Assembly: GCF_003663845.1 (NCBI RefSeq) | Contig: NZ_RCCA01000001.1 | Location: forward strand, 806,001 to 870,000 | Source of the DNA: Chryseobacterium sp. 7 | Lineage (GTDB): Bacteria > Bacteroidota > Bacteroidia > Flavobacteriales > Weeksellaceae | DNA: 64,000 nucleotides | Direction: 5' to 3' | Shown here: positions 43,633 to 51,896 of the stretch, piece after piece | Position numbering within the stretch: position 1 is the stretch's first letter | Layout: the number at the start of each line of letters is the position of its first letter | Notes under the pieces: generated by a model | What the model saw: only the letters and a program-made list of their open reading frames with translations | What the model was told of the DNA's origin: nothing | Databases searched by the model: none | Made by a program: the position numbers and the translations under genes

Positions 43633-46224
43633 ATGAGTGAAGAATTATTACAAAGAGATTTGCAAAAAAATCCTGAGAAAATAGGGAAATGGGATTTCTA
43701 TAATATTGGTGCTACTTCAATCAAGAATCTAAAAGAATTCGGAATAATAAGAAATGTTGATTATGGGAGTGAAGAAAAGAAAAAAATTGATGCTTTAATC
43801 GTACAAAAGAAAAACGTAATTGCGGTAATTGAATATAAAAAACCTTCCGAATTTAAAACAGCCATACAAAAACAGAAAGCTATTGAGCAAGAATTAGAAG
43901 TTGCAAAAAAGCTTGATGCTCATATAATAATTGCCACAGATACTAAAGATACAATTTGGGTAAATGTTCTAACAGGAAATAAAATAAAGGATGAAAAAGG
44001 TAATTTTATAAAAGAAAATTTTAACCCAAAAGACGAGAAATTACCTGAATTAATTGAAAAAATAAAATATTCTATAAATGAATTAAGTGATCAATTGAAA
44101 CCAAAAGAATTAGTAAATCCTACTGATTTAGCTAAACAAATTTGGCAAGATATTTGGTCCGTCAGTGGAGCAACTCCTGAAAACTGTTTATATACTTTCG
44201 TGGAACTGTTTATTTTCAAATATTTAAGTGATTTAGGGGTTTTACAAGGTATTTTTAATTTTAATACTTTATATTCAAGCTACGATGGAAATACAGAAGA
44301 TGAAGTGTTAGAGACATACGCAACAACTATACGTCCAAAAATTAAGACCCTTTTTCCTGAAAATTCAATTGACAAAACAACAATTATTAACGGAACTATA
44401 TTTGTAAGTAAAGATCAAAAAGCTGTACAAGGTTATAGTACGGTTTTTAAAAAAGTTCTAAAAAAGTTCAAAGATTATGGAAAGCTTGAACATATTGATT
44501 ATGACTTTAAAAGTCAACTTTTTGAAAGTTTCTTAAAAGAAAGTATAAGCAAGAAAAATTGGGGACAATTTTTTACACCAATTAAAGTCGTTAGGGCTGT
44601 TGTAGAAATGGCTAAGGATGATATAAAAGAAGGTGTTAAAATATGTGACCCAGCTTGTGGTGTTGGAAAATTTCTTTTAGAACCCATTATTACAAAACTA
44701 GACCAATTTTATGAAGTAAAAAAAGGAAAATTAATTCCTAAAATTACGATTCATGGATACGATAAAGGTTTTGATAAAGACGAACAAAAAACAATTATAT
44801 TGGCCAAAGCCAATATGCTCATTTATTTTTCCGATTTATTAAAAGATAATCCTACAATTACAACTGAATTTGCAAAACTTTTTAATGAAAGTTTTATTTT
44901 AAAAACTAATTCTATTTTAGGGACACTTTCTGAACCGATTGAAAATCAGTATGATTTAATTGTAACTAATCCACCTTATGTAACGAGTGGAAGTAGTAAT
45001 TTAAAAGATGAAATAAAAAAAGATGGAGACCTTGTAAATTATTATAAAATCAATGCTATTGGTGTTGAAGGTTTGTTTATGGAATGGATTGTCAAAGCTT
45101 TAAAACCAAATGGGAAGGCATTTATAATTGTCCCAGACGGTATTTTTAATCGTCAAAATGATAAAAATTTAAGACAATTTTTACTTGATGAATGTTTTAT
45201 TGATGGTATTATTTCTTTGCCAATTAAAACTTTTTTTACAACTCCCAAAAGAACATATATACTTTGCTTAACAAAAAAAGGGCACAAAAAGCAAATCCAA
45301 ACAGATCCGGTTTTCACTTATTTTGTAAGTGAAATGGGAGAAAGTAGAGATGTTTATCGATTTGATATTGACCAAGATGATTTAAATGAAGCGGTAACAT
45401 TATATTCCTTTTTCAAAGGTAATAAACAAAGTTTTAGTAAAATAAATACTGATGTTCGTTGTAAAATTCAGCCGATCGAACTTTTTAAACCAGAAAATCA
45501 TTGGTGTGTAGAAAGATGGTGGTCATCTGAAGAAAAGGAGACTTTAGGAATTAAGGATGAAAATCTAAAATTAAAAATTGAAGAATTTCCGACTTTATTA
45601 GAGGAAGTTTCAAATAGTATTATTTCTATTAAAGCCGAAGTTGAAGAGTTATCAAATGACGCAAATAAACCTAAATTTATCAAGCTTGCTATTAAGGATA
45701 TTTTTGATTTAAAAATCAAAACTAACAATAGTAAATTTACTAAAACGTTTATTGATAAAAACAAAGGTGAAATTCCTGTCTATTCAGCTTCTAAATTTCC
45801 TGAAAACGTTGATTATGGTTATGTAAAAGACAAATTAGAAGGGGTGAAATATTTTGAAGATTGTTTAACCTGGAATATTGACGGTTCTATAGGAAAAGTA
45901 TATTTACGTAAAGGCAGATTTTCTTTGTCAGAGAAGGTAATTCCTTTAATTCTTCAAAAAAAGTATAAGGATAGTTTAGATTTACTGTTCTTAAAATATG
46001 CAATCGAAATGGAATTTAGTAAACATTATTTTGGTTTTGATAATAAGGCGGGTAAAGGTAAAATTCAAGAGATTGAAATTTCAATTCCAACTGATAGCAA
46101 GGGTAGTTTTGACTTAGATTTACAAAAACAATTAGCAGAAAAATTCAAACGAATAGAAGATATAAAGAAAAGTATTTCTGACGAATTAGAAAAGATATCA
46201 AGTACAGAAATTGAATTTGAATAA
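43633..46224 (+). CDS. Single-chain restriction-modification enzyme (nuclease-N6-Mtase-TRD)
   Basis: 863-residue polypeptide. The N-terminal PD-(D/E)xK-type nuclease module has D53 and E67-Y-K69 (KIDALIVQ...VIAVIEYKKP). The central type-I-like N6-adenine methylase has motif I DPACGVGKFL (D338) and NPPY (N446). The C-terminal HsdS-like target-recognition domain spans about residues 680-850 (KLAIKDIFDLKI...DCLTWNIDGSIGKVYLRKGRFSLSEKVI), followed by a coiled end. This is a type IIG/IIB-like one-protein system that could defend the lysogen. It lies on the opposite strand inside the head operon and is much more AT-rich than its neighbours, indicating separate acquisition. Confidence 0.85.
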   Translation: MSEELLQRDLQKNPEKIGKWDFYNIGATSIKNLKEFGIIRNVDYGSEEKKKIDALIVQKKNVIAVIEYKKPSEFKTAIQKQKAIEQELEVAKKLDAHIIIATDTKDTIWVNVLTGNKIKDEKGNFIKENFNPKDEKLPELIEKIKYSINELSDQLKPKELVNPTDLAKQIWQDIWSVSGATPENCLYTFVELFIFKYLSDLGVLQGIFNFNTLYSSYDGNTEDEVLETYATTIRPKIKTLFPENSIDKTTIINGTIFVSKDQKAVQGYSTVFKKVLKKFKDYGKLEHIDYDFKSQLFESFLKESISKKNWGQFFTPIKVVRAVVEMAKDDIKEGVKICDPACGVGKFLLEPIITKLDQFYEVKKGKLIPKITIHGYDKGFDKDEQKTIILAKANMLIYFSDLLKDNPTITTEFAKLFNESFILKTNSILGTLSEPIENQYDLIVTNPPYVTSGSSNLKDEIKKDGDLVNYYKINAIGVEGLFMEWIVKALKPNGKAFIIVPDGIFNRQNDKNLRQFLLDECFIDGIISLPIKTFFTTPKRTYILCLTKKGHKKQIQTDPVFTYFVSEMGESRDVYRFDIDQDDLNEAVTLYSFFKGNKQSFSKINTDVRCKIQPIELFKPENHWCVERWWSSEEKETLGIKDENLKLKIEEFPTLLEEVSNSIISIKAEVEELSNDANKPKFIKLAIKDIFDLKIKTNNSKFTKTFIDKNKGEIPVYSASKFPENVDYGYVKDKLEGVKYFEDCLTWNIDGSIGKVYLRKGRFSLSEKVIPLILQKKYKDSLDLLFLKYAIEMEFSKHYFGFDNKAGKGKIQEIEISIPTDSKGSFDLDLQKQLAEKFKRIEDIKKSISDELEKISSTEIEFE

Positions 46225-46243
46225 AAGAAAGGTAGCATATAAA

Positions 46244-46271
46244 ACCCTCCCAGACGCTCAAGCGGGAGGGT
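46244..46271. terminator. Terminator between RM and gpZ-like genes
   Basis: ACCCTCCC / GGGAGGGT stem with a 12-nt loop between convergent genes, protecting each from read-through. Confidence 0.75.
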
Positions 46272-46326
46272 GTTTCCTGAACAGATTTTAATGATTAAAC
46301 TCCCGGTCTTCTTATCTGCTTTTACG

Positions 46327-47004
46327 CTATCTTCTTGTTAGTAAATAAATTTGTCTTTCAAACTCTCTTTGCAGGGTTTCTTTAGATTCTGTTTCTATTT
46401 TTTTTTGAATAGGGTCATGAGTCAAAATCCCGAAAACAGAAGTGGTTTTCATGGCTGTAATGGGGAATCTTTCTTTTGCTTTCTGGAATTTTCCTCCGGC
46501 GTATTTTCCTCTGGCAAAAATCTGCTTTTCAACCCCGGTATTGGCCTGTGATTTCGTTAAGAAAGCATAAGGGATGACTTTTCTGCTTCCTTTTTTGATC
46601 TCAATAGAAACGCCTCCACCGGCTTGCTCGTTTCTGCTTGCATTTCGGGCTGTTTGCTGTAAAGTTCTTCTGCCTGTTTCTCTATTTCTCACCGATCGAA
46701 TAGAAATAACACTTCGGCCATTAACAAACTGGGGATTGAACCTGGATAAGCTCAGGGGTCTTATATTTCCTGAGATAGAAGTTTCTGCCTTGTTATAGGT
46801 TGCTTTTTTCAGTATAATGGAAGACCTGATGTGGGTAGGCTTAATGTTGTAATGCTCTGAAATCATTCGCCTGTAAAGGGTGTTGCCTTTGGCAACTGCT
46901 TTATTTAACGCCCTTGTGCTGGCTTTCTTAAGATTTTTGTCATCTAATTGTCTCTGCAAAAAATTGAGGCCATTACTGCTGTGTGCTATTGTTACCTGTA
47001 TCAT
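46327..47004 (-). CDS. Minor tail protein Z-like
   Basis: 225-residue lambda gpZ-type protein (LKKASTRALNKAVAKGNTLYRRMISEHYNIKPTHIRSSIILKKA...VIPYAFLTKSQANTGVEKQIFARGKY). It is very basic and overlaps the portal gene by 32 bp. It probably helps join head and tail. Confidence 0.75.
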   Translation of the reverse strand: MIQVTIAHSSNGLNFLQRQLDDKNLKKASTRALNKAVAKGNTLYRRMISEHYNIKPTHIRSSIILKKATYNKAETSISGNIRPLSLSRFNPQFVNGRSVISIRSVRNRETGRRTLQQTARNASRNEQAGGGVSIEIKKGSRKVIPYAFLTKSQANTGVEKQIFARGKYAGGKFQKAKERFPITAMKTTSVFGILTHDPIQKKIETESKETLQREFERQIYLLTRR

Positions 47005-48430
47005 CAGTGCTGTTTTTTAGATTTACCGCATCATATCGGGGATCTGATTTGGGCTGAAGTCCTGCCTTGTCAAATAATTCTTTAGAAATTTTCATTTCTT
47101 CCAGAATTTCCTCCGGGGCATAGCCTAAGAGCCTTACGGCTTCCTGCCAGCTCATAAATCCGGCTCTTACCTGTGCTAAAAGTCCGTTCACCTCTTTTAC
47201 CGGGTCAATCATCATTCTACCCGGGGCGGTCCACTCGACTGTTTTAGGCGTGTCTTTGGGAAGTACCCCTAATAAATTTCCTGCCTCTACAAACCAAAGC
47301 CATACTTTTGCGCATAATTTAGGGATGAGAATAAAATTCTGCCATGTTTCAATCATTCGCTGGTACTCCAGCCATCCCATTCTTCCACTGGAATAGTTAA
47401 CATGGCTTAAATCTCCGGTCATGGCTTCATAGCTCATACCATACCCTGCTGAAATACCGGTAAGAACATTCCTGGAATATTCGCCATAGCCATCGGCAGG
47501 TGGCGGGGAGGCAAAAGTGACGGATTTGCCGGGTTCCAGGGTTTGAATAAGTCCTGGTTCCACCCTGTCAAACTCTTCATAATCCTGTGAGCTCATGCCC
47601 ATCATTTCAGAATCGGTTCTGGTGATGAATATAGAGAAACAGGAAGCGATCTTTTGTCTTACCAGCTGTGCATCGGAATAGTCGTCAAAATCTCTTAAGC
47701 TCATCATGGAGGGAGAACCAAAGGGCACGCCATGGATCTGACCGGGTTCATCCTGAAAAAAAAGATGGATCACATCCTGATCTTTCCAAAATGTACTTTT
47801 AGAATATTCCAGCTCCGGATCTTTATCGTAAATCCAGTATCCTTTCCTTTTTCCGCTGGCGGCGAACTCAATTCCCCCGGAAATATATGACCCGGTGGAA
47901 GTTTTTATGGTATCTTTTGAGAGGTCTAAAAATTTAGTGGAAACCACCTTGAGTTCTAATGGAATATGTTCTTTATTATTGGTTTTAATTCTTAAGATGA
48001 GTACTGAACCATGCATAGAGAGTGTTCTCATGCATAGATTCTGTAATCCGTAAAAATTAAAATTGCCATCAAAATCCACGGTGGTTTGCTGGGCCCAATC
48101 CTTCCAGATCTTTTTCAGCTGTTCATTTTTAATGGCCGGCACAATGCCTGTGCCGGTGGTATTGTTGGCAATGGAATTGTGAGCGCGGAAAGAATAGGGA
48201 TTGTTTCGGTAGAGGTCCCTGCTTCTGTTTTTCAGGGTTTTAATTTCGGCTACTTTTGCGGCCTCTTCAAAATCATTCACATTCCACCCTTTGGTACGGC
48301 GGTCTTTTCGTGCTCCTTCATATCCTCTCTGTAATATATCCATTGCATTACGCCGCTGTACTCTTTTTAGTCCCCACTGCGGACTTAAATAAGAAACTAC
48401 TTTATCGAGTAAATTTAATTCTAAGGACAT
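46973..48430 (-). CDS. Phage portal protein (lambda family)
   Basis: 485-residue lambda gpB-type portal through which DNA enters the head (LQRGYEGARKDRRTKGWN, NRSRDLYRNNPYSFRAHNSIANNTTGTGIVPAIKN, AGYGMSYEAMTGDLSHVNYSSGRMGWLEYQRMIE). Length is normal. It overlaps the gpW gene by 10 bp. Confidence 0.92.
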   Translation of the reverse strand: MSLELNLLDKVVSYLSPQWGLKRVQRRNAMDILQRGYEGARKDRRTKGWNVNDFEEAAKVAEIKTLKNRSRDLYRNNPYSFRAHNSIANNTTGTGIVPAIKNEQLKKIWKDWAQQTTVDFDGNFNFYGLQNLCMRTLSMHGSVLILRIKTNNKEHIPLELKVVSTKFLDLSKDTIKTSTGSYISGGIEFAASGKRKGYWIYDKDPELEYSKSTFWKDQDVIHLFFQDEPGQIHGVPFGSPSMMSLRDFDDYSDAQLVRQKIASCFSIFITRTDSEMMGMSSQDYEEFDRVEPGLIQTLEPGKSVTFASPPPADGYGEYSRNVLTGISAGYGMSYEAMTGDLSHVNYSSGRMGWLEYQRMIETWQNFILIPKLCAKVWLWFVEAGNLLGVLPKDTPKTVEWTAPGRMMIDPVKEVNGLLAQVRAGFMSWQEAVRLLGYAPEEILEEMKISKELFDKAGLQPKSDPRYDAVNLKNSTDDTGNNSTQQ

Positions 48431-48642
48431 TTTTTCCAGTTTTTACTAAAGACTCCTACTTTTCGGCCATTGTCTTTTTTAATAAGCCCCAATTCTGCTG
48501 CGATGAGATTTCTGATTCTGAGCATCTCATCAAGGCTGCGGTAGGTAACGGTTTTATCACCATAGGTAACAGTTAAGGTTCCCTGTGCGATACTCTTATT
48601 CAAGGCGTAATACTGTTCTAAGGTGAATGCTGCTCCATCCAT
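48421..48642 (-). CDS. Head-tail connector gpW-like protein
   Basis: 73-residue lambda gpW-type protein starting at MDGAAFTLEQYYALNKSIAQG (ATG 48642), with YRSLDEMLRIRNLIAAELG typical of the family. It sits between the terminase and portal genes, as in lambda. Confidence 0.82.
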   Translation of the reverse strand: MDGAAFTLEQYYALNKSIAQGTLTVTYGDKTVTYRSLDEMLRIRNLIAAELGLIKKDNGRKVGVFSKNWKKCP

Positions 48643-48980
48643 TTTTTTTGTTCTTTCTGTAAAGTTGTGAAAATATGGTGTATGTTTTTGTAATGGCAAG
48701 CATTTGACAAGTACAATCTGGATCGTATATCGACCCTATCGAGCATATAACTTACATACTGACGGCTGGTGCCTGCCATTCGTGCAATTTCCGGGACTGT
48801 CATATTGCATTCTGTTTTTAACAAATGATAGACGAGTGATTTTCTTTCTGAATGCTCGTGATTAGGACTTTTCCCCAATAATTCTTCAGGGGTGGTCTGA
48901 TAGTATATACATGCAGCATGAATGGCCATTTCTGCGAGGCTTAACGGCATTTGAATGCGTATTGTGATGTGTTTTTCCAT
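48618..48980 (-). CDS. Helix-turn-helix protein resembling DnaA domain IV
   Basis: 120-residue protein. Residues 45-95 (SERKSLVYHLLKTECNMTVPEIARMAGTSRQYVSYMLDRVDIRSRLYLSNA) have a helix-turn-helix layout reminiscent of the DNA-binding domain of DnaA. The gene lies between the large terminase and gpW and overlaps the latter. It could be a late regulator or packaging factor; the role is unproved. Confidence 0.6.
   Translation of the reverse strand: MEKHITIRIQMPLSLAEMAIHAACIYYQTTPEELLGKSPNHEHSERKSLVYHLLKTECNMTVPEIARMAGTSRQYVSYMLDRVDIRSRLYLSNACHYKNIHHIFTTLQKEQKKWMEQHSP
48697..48706 (-). promoter_or_regulatory. Late-gene motif, copy C
   Basis: The minus strand reads TTGTCAAATGCTTGCCA, 54 bp before the gpW ATG and inside the 3' part of the helix-turn-helix gene. 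Confidence 0.4.
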
Positions 48981-48981
48981 A

Positions 48982-50817
48982 TTAATTCCAAAAATCTGAT
49001 TTCTTCTTTACTTTATTTTTAACTGCTCCGGTTCTTTTATTTCGCATGAGTTCCCAATGTTTGGGTGAAAAGGAGTCCATGCCGACCATATGGGCCGCTG
49101 CCCTGGCGTAGTTCCTTATATCGAGGGGCTCATTTCGGGTGAACTTTTTCACCCACCTCTGTACCGTGTGTCCACTTTTATTTTTGGTTGTAATAAGTTC
49201 TTCAGAGGTAAGTCCTTTAAAGTAGGCCTCATCATACATTGGGAAATGGCAATACCCTGGATCTCCCTGATTAACTCTTAACCAGCCGTATAGTTCCGAT
49301 TTTAATAATGAAACACCGACATGCCATACTTTTACCCCGTCCACGGATTTGTTTTTTCTGGTCACATTCACGGCTTTTGGCGCAGAAATAACCGTAATCT
49401 GATTATCACGTCCTTTGATGGGGACGACTCTTGAAGGGGGATAACGGCCGCAAAAAGCATAGACTTCAGAGGACCAGTTTCCACTGTCCACACACATCAT
49501 TCTGATACTCATCTGTGTGCCGTCGGGTCTTATCCATGTTTCATTCAGGACGGCATCGAGTTTTTGCCAAACCTGGGCGCTGCCATCACCTGCCACAAAC
49601 CCCATTAGCACTCTATAATCAATGGAGTAGGAAACCTTCCCCTCGCACCAGCCTACTATTTCCAGTTCGATACGGTCTTTCTGAATATCTACCCCGGCTG
49701 TTAAAAAAGCAATTTCATCAGTGGGTATTTTTCCTCTTGGGTAATCCTCTCTACGGTCATACAAGGCTTCCCACTGGGGCTTATCTCCGCTTTCTTCATA
49801 GGTCAGCCCTAAGGAGGTGTTGTAAAACGTTTTCATTTTCGGGACATCTCCCATGGCCTCTTCATATTCTATGGCTAAATCTTCCCAGCTTTTCCATCCT
49901 AAAGGGGAATAGAGGGAATTGATATGATAACCCACCCTTTTTTTATTTTGATTCTCAGGCTTTGTAGGTATCCAAACTCCACTCTCCAGCATTTTTGTTT
50001 TTTCAGATTCCTGAATACCTTCCTGGCAGTGTTCACACTGGTAATAAACCTCTTTTGCGACCTTTGCGCTTTTGTTGTATTGATATTTTAAATTTTCCCA
50101 TTTCAAATGCTGCAAAGTTCCGCAATGAGGGCATGGGAGAAAAAAGTATCTCTGGTCGGTACTCTCAAACAGGGGCTCAATAACACTAAGCCCTTTTGTT
50201 ACCGGAGTGGATAAAATGAAGATTTTTCTTTTGGCAAATGTGGAAGTCCTTTTCTTTGCCAGGTCAATGGGATTTCCTTCAGTATCCAAATCCACAGGAT
50301 AAGCATCTACCTCATCGAGCATGAGTCTTTTGACGGGCATATTTCTGAGCCCTGCGGCGCTGTTGGCTCCTGCTAACCTCAATACCCCTCCGGGGAATTC
50401 TTTTTTTGTGAGGGTATTTCCGCTGTCTCTGGACTTAGGTGGTTTTACTTTGTGTGCCAAGCTGGGCGAGCTTTCGAGCATAGGCTGTATTCTGGTCTTG
50501 CTGACGAGTTCCACCACTTCTTTAGTGGGTTCTACAAAAAGCATAGGGCAGGGGGAGATATCAATGGTGTAGCCTATCCAATTGAGTCCTGCCTCGGTCA
50601 CGCCCAGCTGTGCTCCCTTCATGACAATAACTTCCTCTACAGGAGAATATTCCCCGAGATGATCCATAATCTCTTTGAGAAACGGAGTGATGGAAGTTCT
50701 GTATTTTCCTGGCATTGCTGAACTTTTACTGTCTAAGAGCCTGTTTTGATCTGCCCACTGGCTCACAGATAGTATGGGTTCTGGTTGTAAGGCGTCTAAA
50801 AATCCTTTAATGAGCAT
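48982..50817 (-). CDS. Terminase large subunit (GpA family)
   Basis: 611-residue lambda gpA-type packaging motor and nuclease. The ATPase P-loop-like motif is VMKGAQLGVTE (K67), followed by PMLFVEPTKEVVELVSKTRIQPML, then Walker B RLMLDEVDAYP. A zinc-type CPHCG...CEHCQ insertion and a nuclease region (FLTAGVDIQKDRIELEIVGW) are also seen. It overlaps the small subunit gene by 11 bp. Confidence 0.93.
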   Translation of the reverse strand: MLIKGFLDALQPEPILSVSQWADQNRLLDSKSSAMPGKYRTSITPFLKEIMDHLGEYSPVEEVIVMKGAQLGVTEAGLNWIGYTIDISPCPMLFVEPTKEVVELVSKTRIQPMLESSPSLAHKVKPPKSRDSGNTLTKKEFPGGVLRLAGANSAAGLRNMPVKRLMLDEVDAYPVDLDTEGNPIDLAKKRTSTFAKRKIFILSTPVTKGLSVIEPLFESTDQRYFFLPCPHCGTLQHLKWENLKYQYNKSAKVAKEVYYQCEHCQEGIQESEKTKMLESGVWIPTKPENQNKKRVGYHINSLYSPLGWKSWEDLAIEYEEAMGDVPKMKTFYNTSLGLTYEESGDKPQWEALYDRREDYPRGKIPTDEIAFLTAGVDIQKDRIELEIVGWCEGKVSYSIDYRVLMGFVAGDGSAQVWQKLDAVLNETWIRPDGTQMSIRMMCVDSGNWSSEVYAFCGRYPPSRVVPIKGRDNQITVISAPKAVNVTRKNKSVDGVKVWHVGVSLLKSELYGWLRVNQGDPGYCHFPMYDEAYFKGLTSEELITTKNKSGHTVQRWVKKFTRNEPLDIRNYARAAAHMVGMDSFSPKHWELMRNKRTGAVKNKVKKKSDFWN

Positions 50818-51346
50818 AGGTGGTAAGTTTTATTAAAGATTCGTTGATGCTTTCTGTTAATAATTTATGGGCATCGTTTCGGTCCATGGTCAGGAGCTGA
50901 TCTATGATCCTGTCGGGAATTGCCTGTAGGTTCATTCTGATTTCTTTGCCATAGGCGTAAATTTCTTTATATACTTCTTCTTTGTTTACCAGCTGTCCGC
51001 TTTCTGTTTTGAGTTTCAAGAGATCGAGCTGCGCTTTAATGATGATTTGCTTTCGCAAGGCTTCAGGTGCTGTGTCCTGATGAGAGATTTGTATCTCAAC
51101 GACATCGACCCCGCTGTAAGCTTCCAATTGCTGCTGGGATATATTTTCTTTTAATTTTTCATTGATCTTTTTGATCTCGGTCTGAAAACCGTATTCCTGA
51201 TCTGCAATATCTGGGTTGATGGTTTTGGTTTCTGAATCATAGCCTTTAGAAATTTTTCCTGCTTTGATGGCCTTCTGAATCGAAACATGACTTACTCCTA
51301 CACGTTTCGCATATGCTCTTATGGATAAGTATCTTTCTTTTTTCAT
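50807..51346 (-). CDS. Terminase small subunit (Nu1-like)
   Basis: 179-residue protein with an N-terminal winged helix of the Nu1/MerR type (YLSIRAYAKRVGVSHVSIQKAIKAGKISKG) and a helical self-assembly region. It lies directly upstream of the large subunit. A set of 12-bp iterons just before its ATG would be its binding site, as lambda Nu1 binds cosB. Confidence 0.8.
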   Translation of the reverse strand: MKKERYLSIRAYAKRVGVSHVSIQKAIKAGKISKGYDSETKTINPDIADQEYGFQTEIKKINEKLKENISQQQLEAYSGVDVVEIQISHQDTAPEALRKQIIIKAQLDLLKLKTESGQLVNKEEVYKEIYAYGKEIRMNLQAIPDRIIDQLLTMDRNDAHKLLTESINESLIKLTTYAH

Positions 51347-51357
51347 AATTTTTTAAT

Positions 51358-51479
51358 GAGTGGCAACCATAGTGGTAACCATGGTGGTAACCAAAGTGGT
51401 GTCTGGTTGCCAGGCTGGTCTTTCTCAAACCCTTATTAATACTACGTTTTTGTATTACCACAGTGGTAACTGGTAACCA
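51358..51479. repeat. 12-bp iterons upstream of small terminase (cosB-like)
   Basis: Tandem 12-mers with core TGGYAACCA start at 51358, 51370 and 51382, with a partial copy at 51394. A palindrome TTACCACAGTGGTAA (51455-51469) and a further TGGTAACCA (51471-51479) follow. The remainder of 51347-51583 has no convincing gene. Confidence 0.65.
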
Positions 51480-51494
51480 GAAAAAAAATCTGTA

Positions 51495-51535
51495 GCTAGC
51501 GCTTTTTTGGGGCTCGTAGCGCCGTAGAAGGAGAT
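51495..51535. other. GC-rich island, candidate packaging cut region
   Basis: A GC-rich patch in AT-rich DNA with TAGCGC repeated 20 bp apart, next to the iterons and between the replication and packaging modules. It could be cosN or pac; this is speculative. Confidence 0.3.
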
Positions 51536-51583
51536 TGCCGTAAAGTACCTACTCAGATTCCAGGGGTGTGTGTTATTTTTTAC

Positions 51584-51859
51584 TTAATTTATCGATACAA
51601 GCCCCTTGATTGTAGCCTGTATCCGTTTCACTTTTACATCACAACTTAGGACTGTTCGCGTTATGATTTCCTGAAGCTCCTTATGGGTCCATCCTGACTT
51701 TAAAAACACATCGGCCTGATACTGCTCGTTGTTTTTATCCGTTACTATCATTTCCAGATCTGTCGGCTTCCCAATACTGAACCCCGATTTAATGGCATTG
51801 TCTGATATAATGATCTCTATTTCTGTACCGTCTCTGGTTTTTGATTGTAAACTTTTCAT
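51584..51859 (-). CDS. Early phage protein, unknown
   Basis: 91-residue protein, starting at MKSLQSKTRDGTEIEIIISD (ATG 51859); the longer open frame overlaps the ATPase gene. No family recognised. It lies between the ATPase gene and the packaging site, so it is the last gene of the replication module. Confidence 0.6.
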   Translation of the reverse strand: MKSLQSKTRDGTEIEIIISDNAIKSGFSIGKPTDLEMIVTDKNNEQYQADVFLKSGWTHKELQEIITRTVLSCDVKVKRIQATIKGLVSIN

Positions 51860-51896
51860 ATTGATCTTGCTACGATTTTCAGTTTTATGGGTTTCA

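Noticed and set aside
51246..51461. 71-residue minus-strand frame with a HFGYHHGYHYG pattern
   Set aside because: The protein repeat only reflects the 12-bp DNA iterons, and it overlaps the small terminase gene in another frame.
51358..51479. CRISPR-like array of short repeats
   Set aside because: Units are 12 bp and directly tandem without unique spacers; no cas genes are present.
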